Source of the DNA: Haloferax sulfurifontis ATCC BAA-897
Lineage (GTDB): Archaea; Halobacteriota; Halobacteria; Halobacteriales; Haloferacaceae
NCBI RefSeq assembly: GCF_000337835.1
Contig: NZ_AOLM01000004.1
Coordinates: 1-64,000, forward strand
Length of the DNA stretch: 64,000 nt
Reading direction: 5' to 3'
Each line of letters opens with the position of its first letter. The stretch's first letter is position 1. Below are positions 9,062-17,403 of the stretch, piece after piece. Position numbers and translations under genes: made by a program. The notes below the pieces were generated by a model. It made no database searches and was not told the DNA's origin. It saw only the letters and a list, made by a program, of their open reading frames with translations.

Positions 9062-9769
9062 ATGGACGTTATCGGCGACCTCATGGCCCGCGACCGGCGG
9101 AGCGACCGACTCGCCCTCCGGGTCGACGGCCCCGGCCGGACCTACACGTACCACGACCTCATCACGACCTCGTACAAGGCCGGAAACGTCCTCCGCTACC
9201 TCGGCGTCCGCAAGGGCGCTCGCGTCGCGGTCGACCCGGTGTCGCTCCCCGAACCGCTGTTGACGTTCCTCGGGGCGGCCCAGCTCGGCGCGGTGACGGC
9301 GTTCGACCCCGCGGTCGAGGCGCGGGCGACCGTCGTCGCCGTCGCCCGCGAGTCCGAGTTCGACGACCTCCCGCCGGGGCAGAAACTCGCCGTGTTCGGC
9401 GGCCCGTCGAGTTCGCCCGCGACGACGCACTGGGAACAGGAGGTCTGGAGCGAGAACCCCGCGGTCCACCCGGAGGTCGTCGCGCCCCAGGACCCGGCGC
9501 TCGTCGCCGACGACCGCGAGTTCACCCACGGCGACCTGCTCGACGCGGCCCGCGAGGTCGTCGCCGACTTCGACCTCGAAACGGGCGACACGGTCGCGGT
9601 CCGGTCGTCGCTCTCCCGGCCCGGAACCGTCGTCGCCGGCGTGCTCGCCCCGCTTCTCGCCGGCGGGACGATTCGAATTCCCGAGACCGCCGAGGCCGTC
9701 GAGGCGGCGCTCTCGGTCGGCGACGGGGTCATCGAGTCGGTCGCGCTCGCGCCCGACGACGCGTACTGA
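9062..9769 (+). CDS. AMP-binding-like (acyl-CoA synthetase N-terminal) protein lacking catalytic motifs
   Basis: A 235-residue protein whose first 110 residues resemble the N-terminus of acyl-CoA synthetases (a Tyr-Thr-Tyr-x-Asp-Leu segment, then KAGNVLRYLGVRKGARVAV and PLLTFLGAAQLGAV). It is less than half the length of a functional enzyme, and neither the P-loop SGTTGxPKG, the TGE/WGSTE-type motif nor the C-terminal lysine motif is present. It is therefore unlikely to activate acyl groups; a regulatory or scaffolding role is possible. Its reading frame is intact and a TATA-like CCTTTTTTC at 9031-9039 fits a leaderless start, so it looks like a maintained gene, not a decaying one. Confidence 0.75.
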   Translation: MDVIGDLMARDRRSDRLALRVDGPGRTYTYHDLITTSYKAGNVLRYLGVRKGARVAVDPVSLPEPLLTFLGAAQLGAVTAFDPAVEARATVVAVARESEFDDLPPGQKLAVFGGPSSSPATTHWEQEVWSENPAVHPEVVAPQDPALVADDREFTHGDLLDAAREVVADFDLETGDTVAVRSSLSRPGTVVAGVLAPLLAGGTIRIPETAEAVEAALSVGDGVIESVALAPDDAY

Positions 9770-9906
9770 CGGCGGGCGTGGCGGCCTCTCGTCGGAGAGT
9801 CGAATATTCATTCGATTCTTGAGTTTAAATTCCACGACCGTGTTAAATTCCGATTTTCGACCGCTACATTTATGATTCGGCTGTAAGGTTAGTTCACACA
9901 CGTTAC

Positions 9907-11214
9907 ATGTCACAGTCTGGCATCGTGTCACTCTGGAACCGGTATCGTTCGGTCGGCATCGTCTACCGAATCGGGGTCGCGTTCGTCCTCGGATCGCTCG
10001 TCGGCCTCGTCGTCGGCGAACCCGCGACGGCCCTGAAACCGGTCGGCGACCTGTTCGTCCGACTGCTGAAGATGCTCATCGTCCCCATCGTGGTGTTCAC
10101 GCTCCTGATGGGCGTCCGACAGCTCTCGCCGTCGTCGCTCGGGCGGGTCGGATTACAGGTCGTGGGTCTGTACGCGCTCACGTCAGCGTTCGCGGTCGCC
10201 ATCGGACTCGGTGTGAGTAACCTCGTCTCCCCCGGCTCTCGCGGGCTCGAAGAACTACTCGCCGGTGCCGAGGCACAGAGCGCCGAGGCCCCCGACGCCG
10301 TCGAAGTCGTCCTCAACATCGTCCCGACGAACCCCGTGGGCGCGATGGCCGACGGGAGCGTGTTGCCGACCATCTTCTTCGTCGTCGTGTTCGGTCTCGG
10401 CCTCACGCTGGCGTGGGAGGAGACCGACGACGAGCAGGTCAAACGCGGCATCGAGGCGTTCTTCGATCTCGCCGACGCGGGCGCGGAGGCGATGTACAAG
10501 GTCGTCTGGGGCGCGATGGAGTTCGGCGTTCTCGGCGTCTTCGCCCTCATGGCGAACGTCTTCGGCACCGCCGGCGTCGACGCCGTCCTCCCCTTCGCGC
10601 TCCTCATCGGGACGATGCTCCTCGCGGCCGTCGTCCACATCGGTCTCGTCTACCTCGGCGCGTTCGTCGTCGGGGTCGCGGGGCGGTCGCCGGTCGCGTT
10701 CCTCTCCGGTGCGCGCGACGCGATGGTGACCGCGCTGAGCATCCGGTCGTCGTCCGGGACGCTCCCGGTCACGATGTCGGACGCGGACGAGAACCTCGGC
10801 ATCGAAGAGCGCATCTACGGCTTTACGCTCCCGCTCGGCGCGACCATCAACATGGACGGCACGGCGATGTACCAGGGCGTCGCGGCCATCTTCGCGGCGA
10901 ACATCGTCGGCGTGAACCTCTCTTTGGCCGACCAGTTCGCCGTCGTCGCGGTGGCCGTGCTGGCGAGCATCGGCACCGCCGGCGTGCCCGGCTCGGGGCT
11001 CATCATGCTCACGCTCGTCTTGACGCAACTCGGCCTGCCGCTCGAAATCGTGGGGCTCGTCGCCGGCGTCGACCCCATCCTCGACCGGATTCGGACGATG
11101 GTGAACGTGACCGGCGACCTCGCGGTGACGACCGTCGTCGCCACGTGGAACGACGCGGTCGATTTCACCGCCGACGCGTGGAACGACGGCGTCGGCGCGG
11201 CGCTGTCCGACTGA
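9907..11214 (+). CDS. Dicarboxylate/amino acid:cation symporter, probably glutamate/aspartate
   Basis: A 435-residue multi-spanning transporter of the DAACS (GltPh/EAAT) family. The first re-entrant hairpin motif RSSSGTLPVTM is present, the sodium-site motif NMDGTAMY follows, and hairpin 2 reads GVPGSGLIML. In the last helix the run from Asp390 to Asp405 of GltPh is conserved (D-PIL-D-RI-RT-MV-N-VTG-D), including the Arg that in GltPh holds the side-chain carboxylate, which argues for acidic amino acids over neutral ones. The N-terminus has one extra short amphipathic segment. A TATA-like CATTTATG at 9867-9874 gives a leader of about 10 nt. No binding-protein or regulator gene adjoins it. Confidence 0.92.
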   Translation: MSQSGIVSLWNRYRSVGIVYRIGVAFVLGSLVGLVVGEPATALKPVGDLFVRLLKMLIVPIVVFTLLMGVRQLSPSSLGRVGLQVVGLYALTSAFAVAIGLGVSNLVSPGSRGLEELLAGAEAQSAEAPDAVEVVLNIVPTNPVGAMADGSVLPTIFFVVVFGLGLTLAWEETDDEQVKRGIEAFFDLADAGAEAMYKVVWGAMEFGVLGVFALMANVFGTAGVDAVLPFALLIGTMLLAAVVHIGLVYLGAFVVGVAGRSPVAFLSGARDAMVTALSIRSSSGTLPVTMSDADENLGIEERIYGFTLPLGATINMDGTAMYQGVAAIFAANIVGVNLSLADQFAVVAVAVLASIGTAGVPGSGLIMLTLVLTQLGLPLEIVGLVAGVDPILDRIRTMVNVTGDLAVTTVVATWNDAVDFTADAWNDGVGAALSD

Positions 11215-11235
11215 ACGAGGGGCGAAAAAACCGCC

Positions 11236-13242
11236 TCAGGACGCGTTCTCTATCTTTTCGAGCGACTCGGGGTTCTCGATACTGCTCATGTCGCCGAGGT
11301 CTTCGCCCGCGTAGATGGAGGCGATGGCGCGGCGGATTATCTTCCCCGACTGCGTCTTCGGGAACTCGTCGACGAACAGTATCTCGCGCGGACGGAACGG
11401 CTTGCCCAACTCCTCGCCGACGACGCCCCGAAGCTCCTCGCGGAGGTCGTCGCTCTCCTCGACGCCGTCTTCGAGGACGACGTAGGCGACGACGGCCGTC
11501 CCGGTGGTGTCGTCGGGGACGCCGACCGCGGCGGCCTGATTCACCGCGTCGTGTTCGATGAGCGCGCCTTCGACCTCGGCGGGGCCGACCTTGCGGCCGG
11601 CCACGTTGAGCGCGTCGTCGGCGCGGCCGTGTAAGAACCAGAAGCCGTCTTCGTCCTTCTGCGCCCAGTCGCCGTGGTCCCAGAGGTCGTCCCACGACGA
11701 CCAGTAGGTGTCGAGGTAGCGCTCGTCGCCCTCCCAGAGGCTCTTGGTCATCGACGGGCAGGAGTCGCGGGCGACGAGGAAGCCCCGTTCGTGGGTGTCG
11801 GCGATGGACTCGCCCGACGAGTCCACGATGTCGATGTCCATCCCGAGGCCGGGGCCGCCGAGCGAGCAGGGCTTGAGCGGCTGGGTCGGCATCGGCATGA
11901 GGAAACAGCCGCAGATTTCGGTGCCGCCGGAGATGTTCATGATGGGCGCGTCGCCGCCGCCGACGTGTTCGTAGAACCACATCCACGACTCGGGGTCCCA
12001 CGGCTCGCCGGTCGACCCCAGCAGGCGGAGGCTCGACAGGTCGTGTTTCTCGACTTCCTCGTCGCCGTACTTTCGCAGGGCGCGGATGGCCGTCGGCGAG
12101 ATGCCGAAGGTGGTGATGCGGTGGCGCTCTATCATGTCCCAGAAGCGGTCCGGGTTCGGGTAGTCGGGCGCGCCCTCGTACATGAAGATGGTGCCGGCGA
12201 AGGTGTGGTTCCCGATGAGCGTCCACGGCCCCATCATCCAGCCGATGTCGGACACCCAGAAGAACCGGTCTTCGGGCTTCTGGTCGAAGCCGAAGTGAAT
12301 CTCCTTCGCGGTCTGCATCTGGACGCCCGCGTGGGTGTGAACGATGCCCTTCGGCTTGCCGGTCGTCCCCGAGGAGTACAGCAACATCGACTCGGCGTCC
12401 GACGGGAGGGATTTGGTTTCGTACTCGGGGTCGGCCTCGCCGACGGTGTCTTCCCACCACTCGTCGCGGCCCTCTGTCCACGGCACGTCGTCGTCGCTAT
12501 CCCCGCTTTCGTCGCCGAACCGCCGGTAGACGACGACGTTCTCGACGCAGTCCGCCTCCGCCATCGCCTCGTCGGCGGTCGGCTTCAGCCGGACTTCCGA
12601 GCCGCGGCGATAGAAGCCGTCAGCAGTAAAGAGGACTGAACACTCGGGGTCTGCGAGGCGGGTCGCGGTGGCGTCGACGCCGAACCCGGAGAAGATGGGG
12701 ACGGCTATCGCGCCGACCTTGAAACAGCCGTAGAGGATGGAGATGACCTCGGGGACCATCGGCATGTACAGCCCCACCGTATCGCCGGTCTCGACGCCGT
12801 ACGATTCGAGGACGTTGGCGACGCGGTTGGCCTCGCGGTAGAGGTCGTGGTAGGTCCGCTGGACGACCTCGCCGTCTTCGCCCTCCCAGATGCAGGCGAC
12901 GCGGTTCCGGTTCCCGGAGTCGACCGCGGCGTGTCGGTCGAGGGTGTTGTGGGCGACGTTTAGCTCGCCGCCGGGGTACCAGCGGGAGAACTGCGGCCCC
13001 TCCGAGTCGTCGCGGACCGCGTCGTACTCCTCGTAGAAGTCGATGTCGAGGTAGTCGACGAGTTCGTCCCAGAACCACTCGACGCCCGAGGCACCGACGC
13101 CCGGAACCTCGGTCGTCGTCCGCTCGATGAGTTCGTCGTAGTCCTCGATGTCGTGTTCCCGCATGAAGCGGGTGACGTTGGCGTCCTCGACGAACGCCGG
13201 GTCCGGTTCGTGTACCACGGTGTCGGTGTCGGGCACGTCCAT
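11236..13242 (-). CDS. Acyl-CoA synthetase (AMP-forming), acetyl-CoA synthetase-like
   Basis: A 668-residue adenylate-forming enzyme: a leader similar to acetyl-CoA synthetase (WFWDELVDYLDIDFYEEYD), the P-loop LYSSGTTGKPKGIVHTHAG, the hinge Asp region FWFLHGRADDALNVAGRKVG and the acetylatable lysine motif KTQSGKIIRRAI near the C-terminus. Where classical acetyl-CoA synthetases have WQTE with a Trp closing the acyl pocket, this protein has SGGTE, so the substrate may be larger than acetate. The start at 13242 (MDVPDTDTVV) is chosen over one 27 nt upstream because the only AT-rich box, GTAAAGATT at 13271-13279, places the transcript start near 13248. It converges on the symporter gene. Confidence 0.9.
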   Translation of the reverse strand: MDVPDTDTVVHEPDPAFVEDANVTRFMREHDIEDYDELIERTTTEVPGVGASGVEWFWDELVDYLDIDFYEEYDAVRDDSEGPQFSRWYPGGELNVAHNTLDRHAAVDSGNRNRVACIWEGEDGEVVQRTYHDLYREANRVANVLESYGVETGDTVGLYMPMVPEVISILYGCFKVGAIAVPIFSGFGVDATATRLADPECSVLFTADGFYRRGSEVRLKPTADEAMAEADCVENVVVYRRFGDESGDSDDDVPWTEGRDEWWEDTVGEADPEYETKSLPSDAESMLLYSSGTTGKPKGIVHTHAGVQMQTAKEIHFGFDQKPEDRFFWVSDIGWMMGPWTLIGNHTFAGTIFMYEGAPDYPNPDRFWDMIERHRITTFGISPTAIRALRKYGDEEVEKHDLSSLRLLGSTGEPWDPESWMWFYEHVGGGDAPIMNISGGTEICGCFLMPMPTQPLKPCSLGGPGLGMDIDIVDSSGESIADTHERGFLVARDSCPSMTKSLWEGDERYLDTYWSSWDDLWDHGDWAQKDEDGFWFLHGRADDALNVAGRKVGPAEVEGALIEHDAVNQAAAVGVPDDTTGTAVVAYVVLEDGVEESDDLREELRGVVGEELGKPFRPREILFVDEFPKTQSGKIIRRAIASIYAGEDLGDMSSIENPESLEKIENAS

Positions 13243-13365
13243 GAACCGTGGTTCCGCGACCGGAACCATGAATCTTTACTGTTCTTTCGTTGAGTTCGAC
13301 CGACGCGGCGGGAATCGGTCGCCCGGCCCGAGGCGTTTTTGTCGGCCGGTGTGCTACTGATAGGC

Positions 13366-13947
13366 ATGTACGTCCGAGACGCGAAGAACCGAGACGAGGT
13401 CTGGTTGCTCGACTCGCTTGAGGAACTCGGACTCGACGACGGCTCTTTCCGGTCCCGCGATTACGTGATTGCGCTCGACGAGGAGTCCGGCGAGAAGGCT
13501 GGATTCGGGCGCATCCGGGTCCACAAGACTGACGAGCCGTTCTGCGAGGTCACCTGCGTCGGCGTCTCGGAGCGGTGGCGCGGGCAAGGCGTCGGCGCGC
13601 ACGTCGTCGAGCGACTGGTCGACCGCGCCGCGGCCGAGGCGTTCGACACCGTCTACGGGTTCACCTCGGACCACGGCTACTGCGCGCAGTTCGGCTTCGA
13701 GGCGGTCGACGCCGAGGACCTCCCGTCGGGGCCGCGGAAGCGACTCGACGGAGTGAGGGAAGCCGACGCGGACGCCATCGCGCTCCGGCTCGACCGCGAG
13801 TCGTTCTCGATGCCCGAGCGCCTCCGCGAGCGGTTCAAAGTCGCCGCGCCCGCGAGCGTCGGAGACGCCGAGCCCGAACTGACCGCCGAGGACTTCGGCT
13901 ACGACGAGGAGACGCCGACGAAGTACTCCACGAACCTGCGACGCTGA
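13366..13947 (+). CDS. GNAT family N-acetyltransferase
   Basis: A 193-residue protein. The acetyl-CoA-binding motif A is ERWRGQGVGAHVVERLVDRA (residues about 74-93), preceded by the beta-4 strand FCEVTCVGVS, and the late motif YGFTSDHGYCAQFGFEAVD matches the usual GNAT end. The acceptor substrate is unknown. The ATG at 13366 is supported by GTTTTTGTC at 13334-13341, about 27 nt upstream. Residues after about 145 form an acidic, haloarchaeal-type extension. Confidence 0.85.
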   Translation: MYVRDAKNRDEVWLLDSLEELGLDDGSFRSRDYVIALDEESGEKAGFGRIRVHKTDEPFCEVTCVGVSERWRGQGVGAHVVERLVDRAAAEAFDTVYGFTSDHGYCAQFGFEAVDAEDLPSGPRKRLDGVREADADAIALRLDRESFSMPERLRERFKVAAPASVGDAEPELTAEDFGYDEETPTKYSTNLRR

Positions 13948-13978
13948 ATCGAATCCCCGGACCCGACTCGCGGTCGGC

Positions 13979-14254
13979 TCAGGTCCGGTCGTCGAGGAAG
14001 TCGGTGCTGAAGACGATCCAGGTCAGCACGCTACAGAACAGAATCGGCGGGAGGATGGCGAATCCCCAGAGCGGTTCGAGCCCCTGCAGGAGGATGAGTA
14101 CCACGTCGGCCAGCCCGAGCGCGAGGAACGGCGCGGTCGCCAGCGCGGCGCGCTTTCGGTTCTTGCCGCCCGTGTCCTCCGGGAGCGGGCCGGGGGCGGC
14201 GTCGCCGGCCGAGGCGTCCGAGGTCGAGGTCGAGGTCGACGAGGGCGCGTCCAT
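13979..14254 (-). CDS. Small two-helix membrane protein
   Basis: A 91-residue hypothetical protein. A Ser/Thr/Asp-rich disordered N-terminus (about 35 residues) is followed by a basic stretch (GGKNRKRAALA) and two transmembrane segments, about 42-60 and 63-83. The start at 14254 (MDAPSSTS) fits GCTTTTGCT at 14279-14286 as TATA box. I do not recognise a family. Its neighbour on the same strand is a second small membrane protein. Confidence 0.65.
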   Translation of the reverse strand: MDAPSSTSTSTSDASAGDAAPGPLPEDTGGKNRKRAALATAPFLALGLADVVLILLQGLEPLWGFAILPPILFCSVLTWIVFSTDFLDDRT

Positions 14255-14367
14255 GCGGGTCCGTCGGGGCCGGACGAGCAAAAGCGGTCCGCCTTCCGGT
14301 CGCGGTTCCCCGACCGGGACGGGCGTTTCGACGCGGCGCGAGCCACCGTTACCGATGCGAACCCCCG

Positions 14368-14622
14368 TTACTGAGCGTTCTCCACGCGCGAGGCGTACTC
14401 GACGAGCGCGAACAGCACCGCGAGGATGACGGCCGAGAACGCCATCCCGTAGAGGCTGAACGCGAGCGGACTGGTCGGCAGTGAGAGGACGCCGAACAGC
14501 GATATCTCGGCGGCGACCTGACCGCCGTTCTCGCCGATGAAGACGCCGAGGATGCCCGAGATGACTACGACGCTCGCGCCAACGAGGAGCAGGATTCGTC
14601 GTCCGCCGGATGTGTCGTTCAC
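14368..14622 (-). CDS. Small membrane protein
   Basis: An 84-residue hypothetical protein with two to three hydrophobic helices (about 9-26, 38-50 and 55-75) joined by short loops. It starts with GTG at 14622, and an ACTATACG box at 14646-14653 lies 27 nt upstream, as expected for a leaderless message. No motif points to a function. Confidence 0.65.
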   Translation of the reverse strand: MNDTSGGRRILLLVGASVVVISGILGVFIGENGGQVAAEISLFGVLSLPTSPLAFSLYGMAFSAVILAVLFALVEYASRVENAQ

Positions 14623-14769
14623 GACGCCGCGTTAGGGCCGCGTCGTATAGTCGCTTGCGGGACGACGCGATGGGTGATGCCCCTCGGAGCCGCCGGCCGC
14701 GTCCGTCGGCCGAGGCGACAGTCTCGGGGAGCCGAACGAACTAAGCCACCCCACGCGAATGAGCGCCCA

Positions 14770-15198
14770 ATGCCCGAATCACTCGTCGAACGCGCCCGCG
14801 AAGCGCTCGACAACGCGTACGTTCCCTACTCGGAGTACACCGTCGGAGCGGCGCTCAGGACCGCCGACGGCGAGGTCTACGTCGGCTGTAACATCGAGAA
14901 CGCGAACTACTCGAACAGCCTCCACGCCGAGGAGGTCGCCATCGCGGAGGCCGTGAAAAACGGCCACACGGAGTTCGACCGTCTCGTCGTCACCTCGGGA
15001 GCGCGCGACGGCGTCACCCCCTGCGGGATGTGTCGCCAGACGCTCGCGGAGTTCTGCGACGAGGACCTGCCGGTCGTCTGCGACCTCGGGGGCGACGACG
15101 TCGCCGAGTACACCCTGGGCGAACTCCTCCCGAACACCATCTCGCTGGACACGCTGGAAGCCGCCGCGGCGAAGCGCGACGCCGGCGCCGACGAGTAA
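14770..15198 (+). CDS. cdd: Cytidine deaminase
   Basis: A 142-residue enzyme that converts cytidine (and deoxycytidine) to uridine in pyrimidine salvage. The zinc-site motifs are complete: HAEEVAIAEAV (His, catalytic Glu) near residue 56 and TPCGMCRQTL (two Cys). Length is normal for the homotetrameric class. It starts an apparent operon: a lipoprotein gene begins 1 nt after its stop codon and uridine phosphorylase follows. GAACTAAGCC at 14737-14745 is the probable TATA region, 27 nt before the ATG. Confidence 0.95.
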   Translation: MPESLVERAREALDNAYVPYSEYTVGAALRTADGEVYVGCNIENANYSNSLHAEEVAIAEAVKNGHTEFDRLVVTSGARDGVTPCGMCRQTLAEFCDEDLPVVCDLGGDDVAEYTLGELLPNTISLDTLEAAAAKRDAGADE

Positions 15199-15199
15199 C

Positions 15200-16474
15200 G
15201 TGTCGCTCGCCGCCGACCGCGGAATCGTCGCGCTCGCGCTCGCTTTTCTCGTCGCACTGTCGGGGTGTGCGTCGCTGTCGCCGTCCCCGCCGGTCGTGGA
15301 CGCCGCCCTCGGTACCCCGTCGGCCGACGCGAGCGACGGCGACGACGGGGCCGTCTCTGTCGCCGTCGGTGGAACCGGGTCGTCGCCGGTGCCGGAGACG
15401 CGCCCCGCCGACAACCCGTGGGGCCGCGCGCCCGTCGTCGTCGGCATCGACGCGGCCGCGGACGGCCGCGACTACGCCGCGCTCGTGGAATCGGCGGTCG
15501 ACTACTGGCGGGCGAACGCGTCGGCGGCCGCCTACGACCCGGCGTTCGTCGTGGTGCCGAACGCCTCGGAACCGGACGTGACCGTCTCGGTCGTCGAGCG
15601 AATCGACGCCTGCGGCGACTACGACGGCGCGGACGCGGTCGGCTGTGCGCCCCTCTTCGACGGCGACGAACCGACCGCGCCGACCGAACCCGTCTCGGTG
15701 GTCGTCGCCGCCGGCTACGACGACCGGACGACCGAGACGGTCCTGAAACACGAGTTCGGCCACCTGCTCGGGCTGACCCACGACGACGCCGCCGCGTTTC
15801 CCGCGCTGTCAGAGCGCATCGAGACGACGCGACTGCCGGAACCGGACGCCGACGAGCGGGAGTCGCCCTTCCGCGAGCGGACCGTCTCGGTCCACGTCGA
15901 CCTCTCGAACGTCTCGCCCGGCGAGCGGGCGACCTACGAGGCCGAAATCGACCACGCGCTGTCGTACTACGAGTCCGGGGCCGACGGCGTCGCGCCCGCG
16001 AACCGTTCGTTCGAGCGCGTTTCCGCCCCCGAGATGGCCGACGTGACGCTCTCGGTGTCGGCGTTCCGCGACGGCGGCTCCGGCGTGCGCTGGCGGCGGA
16101 CCGGCGTCGACGTCGACGACGACGCGGCGCTGGAGTGGTACACCGGCGGCGACCTCGTCGTGGACGCCGACCTCGACCCGTCGCTGGTCGACTGGTACGT
16201 CGGCGCGGGATTCGGCTACCTGCTTGCGGCCGACGAGCGGGCCGACCTCCCGCCGCCGTTCCGCGACGGCGACCCCGCCGACGACCCGGCGTGGCGCGGC
16301 GTCGCGGGCGAGCGGCGGTCGACGACGACTCCCCGCGCGACGACCTCGCCGGCCGCGACCGCGACCGCGAACAAGAACGAGAACGAGAACGGGACCGGGA
16401 ACGTGACGACGCCCGCGAGGGTTCCCTCAGAGAACGCAAGAATTTCCACCGCCGGCGCGCGAGTAGTGCCATGA
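15200..16474 (+). CDS. Lipoprotein with metzincin-type zinc protease motif
   Basis: A 424-residue exported protein with no named family that I recognise. The N-terminus has a hydrophobic segment and a lipobox LSGC (about residue 23), so it is probably lipid-anchored outside the membrane. Residues about 184-196 read LKHEFGHLLGLTH, the HExxHxxGxxH zinc motif of metzincin peptidases such as matrixins and archaemetzincins. A second domain of about 130 residues follows, and the C-terminus is a Thr/Ala/Asn-rich low-complexity stalk. The start is GTG at 15200, 1 nt after cdd, and its TGA overlaps the ATG of udp by 4 nt, so the three genes form one tightly packed operon. Confidence 0.82.
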   Translation: MSLAADRGIVALALAFLVALSGCASLSPSPPVVDAALGTPSADASDGDDGAVSVAVGGTGSSPVPETRPADNPWGRAPVVVGIDAAADGRDYAALVESAVDYWRANASAAAYDPAFVVVPNASEPDVTVSVVERIDACGDYDGADAVGCAPLFDGDEPTAPTEPVSVVVAAGYDDRTTETVLKHEFGHLLGLTHDDAAAFPALSERIETTRLPEPDADERESPFRERTVSVHVDLSNVSPGERATYEAEIDHALSYYESGADGVAPANRSFERVSAPEMADVTLSVSAFRDGGSGVRWRRTGVDVDDDAALEWYTGGDLVVDADLDPSLVDWYVGAGFGYLLAADERADLPPPFRDGDPADDPAWRGVAGERRSTTTPRATTSPAATATANKNENENGTGNVTTPARVPSENARISTAGARVVP

Positions 16475-17289
16475 ACGACAGTGAGGACCCGAACGACGAG
16501 GTTCAGTACCACCTCGAAGTCGGTCCCGCGGACCTCGCCGACGCGGTGTTGCTCCCCGGGAACCCCGAGCGCGTGGACAAGGTGACGGCGCTGTGGGACG
16601 ACCACGAGGAGAAGGCCTACCACCGCGAGTACCGGACCGCCACGGGCAGTTACGACGGGACGCCGATTTCGGTCACTTCGACGGGTATCGGGAGCCCCTC
16701 GGCGGCCATCGCCGTCGAGGAACTCGCCCGCGCCGGCGCGGACACCTTCATCCGCGTCGGCTCCTGCGGCGCGATTCAGCCCGAGATGGAGGTGGGCGAC
16801 CTCGTCATCACCTCTGGCGCGGTCCGACAGGAGGGAACCTCCAAGGAGTACGTCCGCGAGGACTACCCCGCCGTTTCCGACCACGAGGTCGTCTCGGCGC
16901 TCGTCGCGGCCGCCGAACGCCTCGGCTACGACTACCACGTCGGCCTCACGATGAGCGCCGACTCCTTCTACGCGGGGCAGGGCCGACCCGGCTTCGAGGG
17001 GTTCCGCGCCGCCGGCTCGGACTCGCTGGTCGAGGAACTGCGTGAAGCGAACGTGAAGAACATCGAGATGGAGGCCGCGGCGCTCCTGACCATCGCCAAC
17101 GTCTACGGCCTCCGAGCGGGGGCCGTCTGCTCGGTGTACGCGAACCGCGTCACCGGCGAGTTCCGCACCGAAGGCGAGTCGCGCGCGGCAGAAACCGCCA
17201 GCCTCGCGGTCCACCTGCTCGCGAAGATGGACGAAGTCAAACGCGAGGCGGGCGTCGACCGCTGGCACGCGGGCCTCAGTCTCGACTAA
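16471..17289 (+). CDS. udp: Uridine phosphorylase (NP-I family)
   Basis: A 272-residue nucleoside phosphorylase that cleaves uridine with phosphate to uracil and ribose-1-phosphate. Visible family signatures are LLPGNPERVDKV, the phosphate/ribose motif STGIGSPSAAIAVEEL, RVGSCGAIQPEMEVGDLVI, and MEAAALL, whose Glu binds ribose. The ATG lies inside the stop codon of the lipoprotein gene (ATGA at 16471-16474). With cdd two genes upstream, the products would convert cytidine to uridine to uracil; ribose-1-phosphate could feed the archaeal pentose bisphosphate route, although no gene of that route is in this window. Confidence 0.92.
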   Translation: MNDSEDPNDEVQYHLEVGPADLADAVLLPGNPERVDKVTALWDDHEEKAYHREYRTATGSYDGTPISVTSTGIGSPSAAIAVEELARAGADTFIRVGSCGAIQPEMEVGDLVITSGAVRQEGTSKEYVREDYPAVSDHEVVSALVAAAERLGYDYHVGLTMSADSFYAGQGRPGFEGFRAAGSDSLVEELREANVKNIEMEAAALLTIANVYGLRAGAVCSVYANRVTGEFRTEGESRAAETASLAVHLLAKMDEVKREAGVDRWHAGLSLD

Positions 17290-17374
17290 TCCGACAACCG
17301 TCGAATCCGGATTTCGACGCTCTGGGGGCGTAGCGGCCAAAATTACCCCGGCTGTAGAGACGGTTTCAAAGCCC

Positions 17375-17382
17375 CTTTATCG
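17375..17382 (+). promoter_or_regulatory. TATA box of the NADH dehydrogenase-like gene
   Basis: CTTTATCG is centred 26 nt before the ATG at 17404, predicting a leaderless message. Confidence 0.6.
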
Positions 17383-17403
17383 GATGACTGCACAGACGAC
17401 GAC

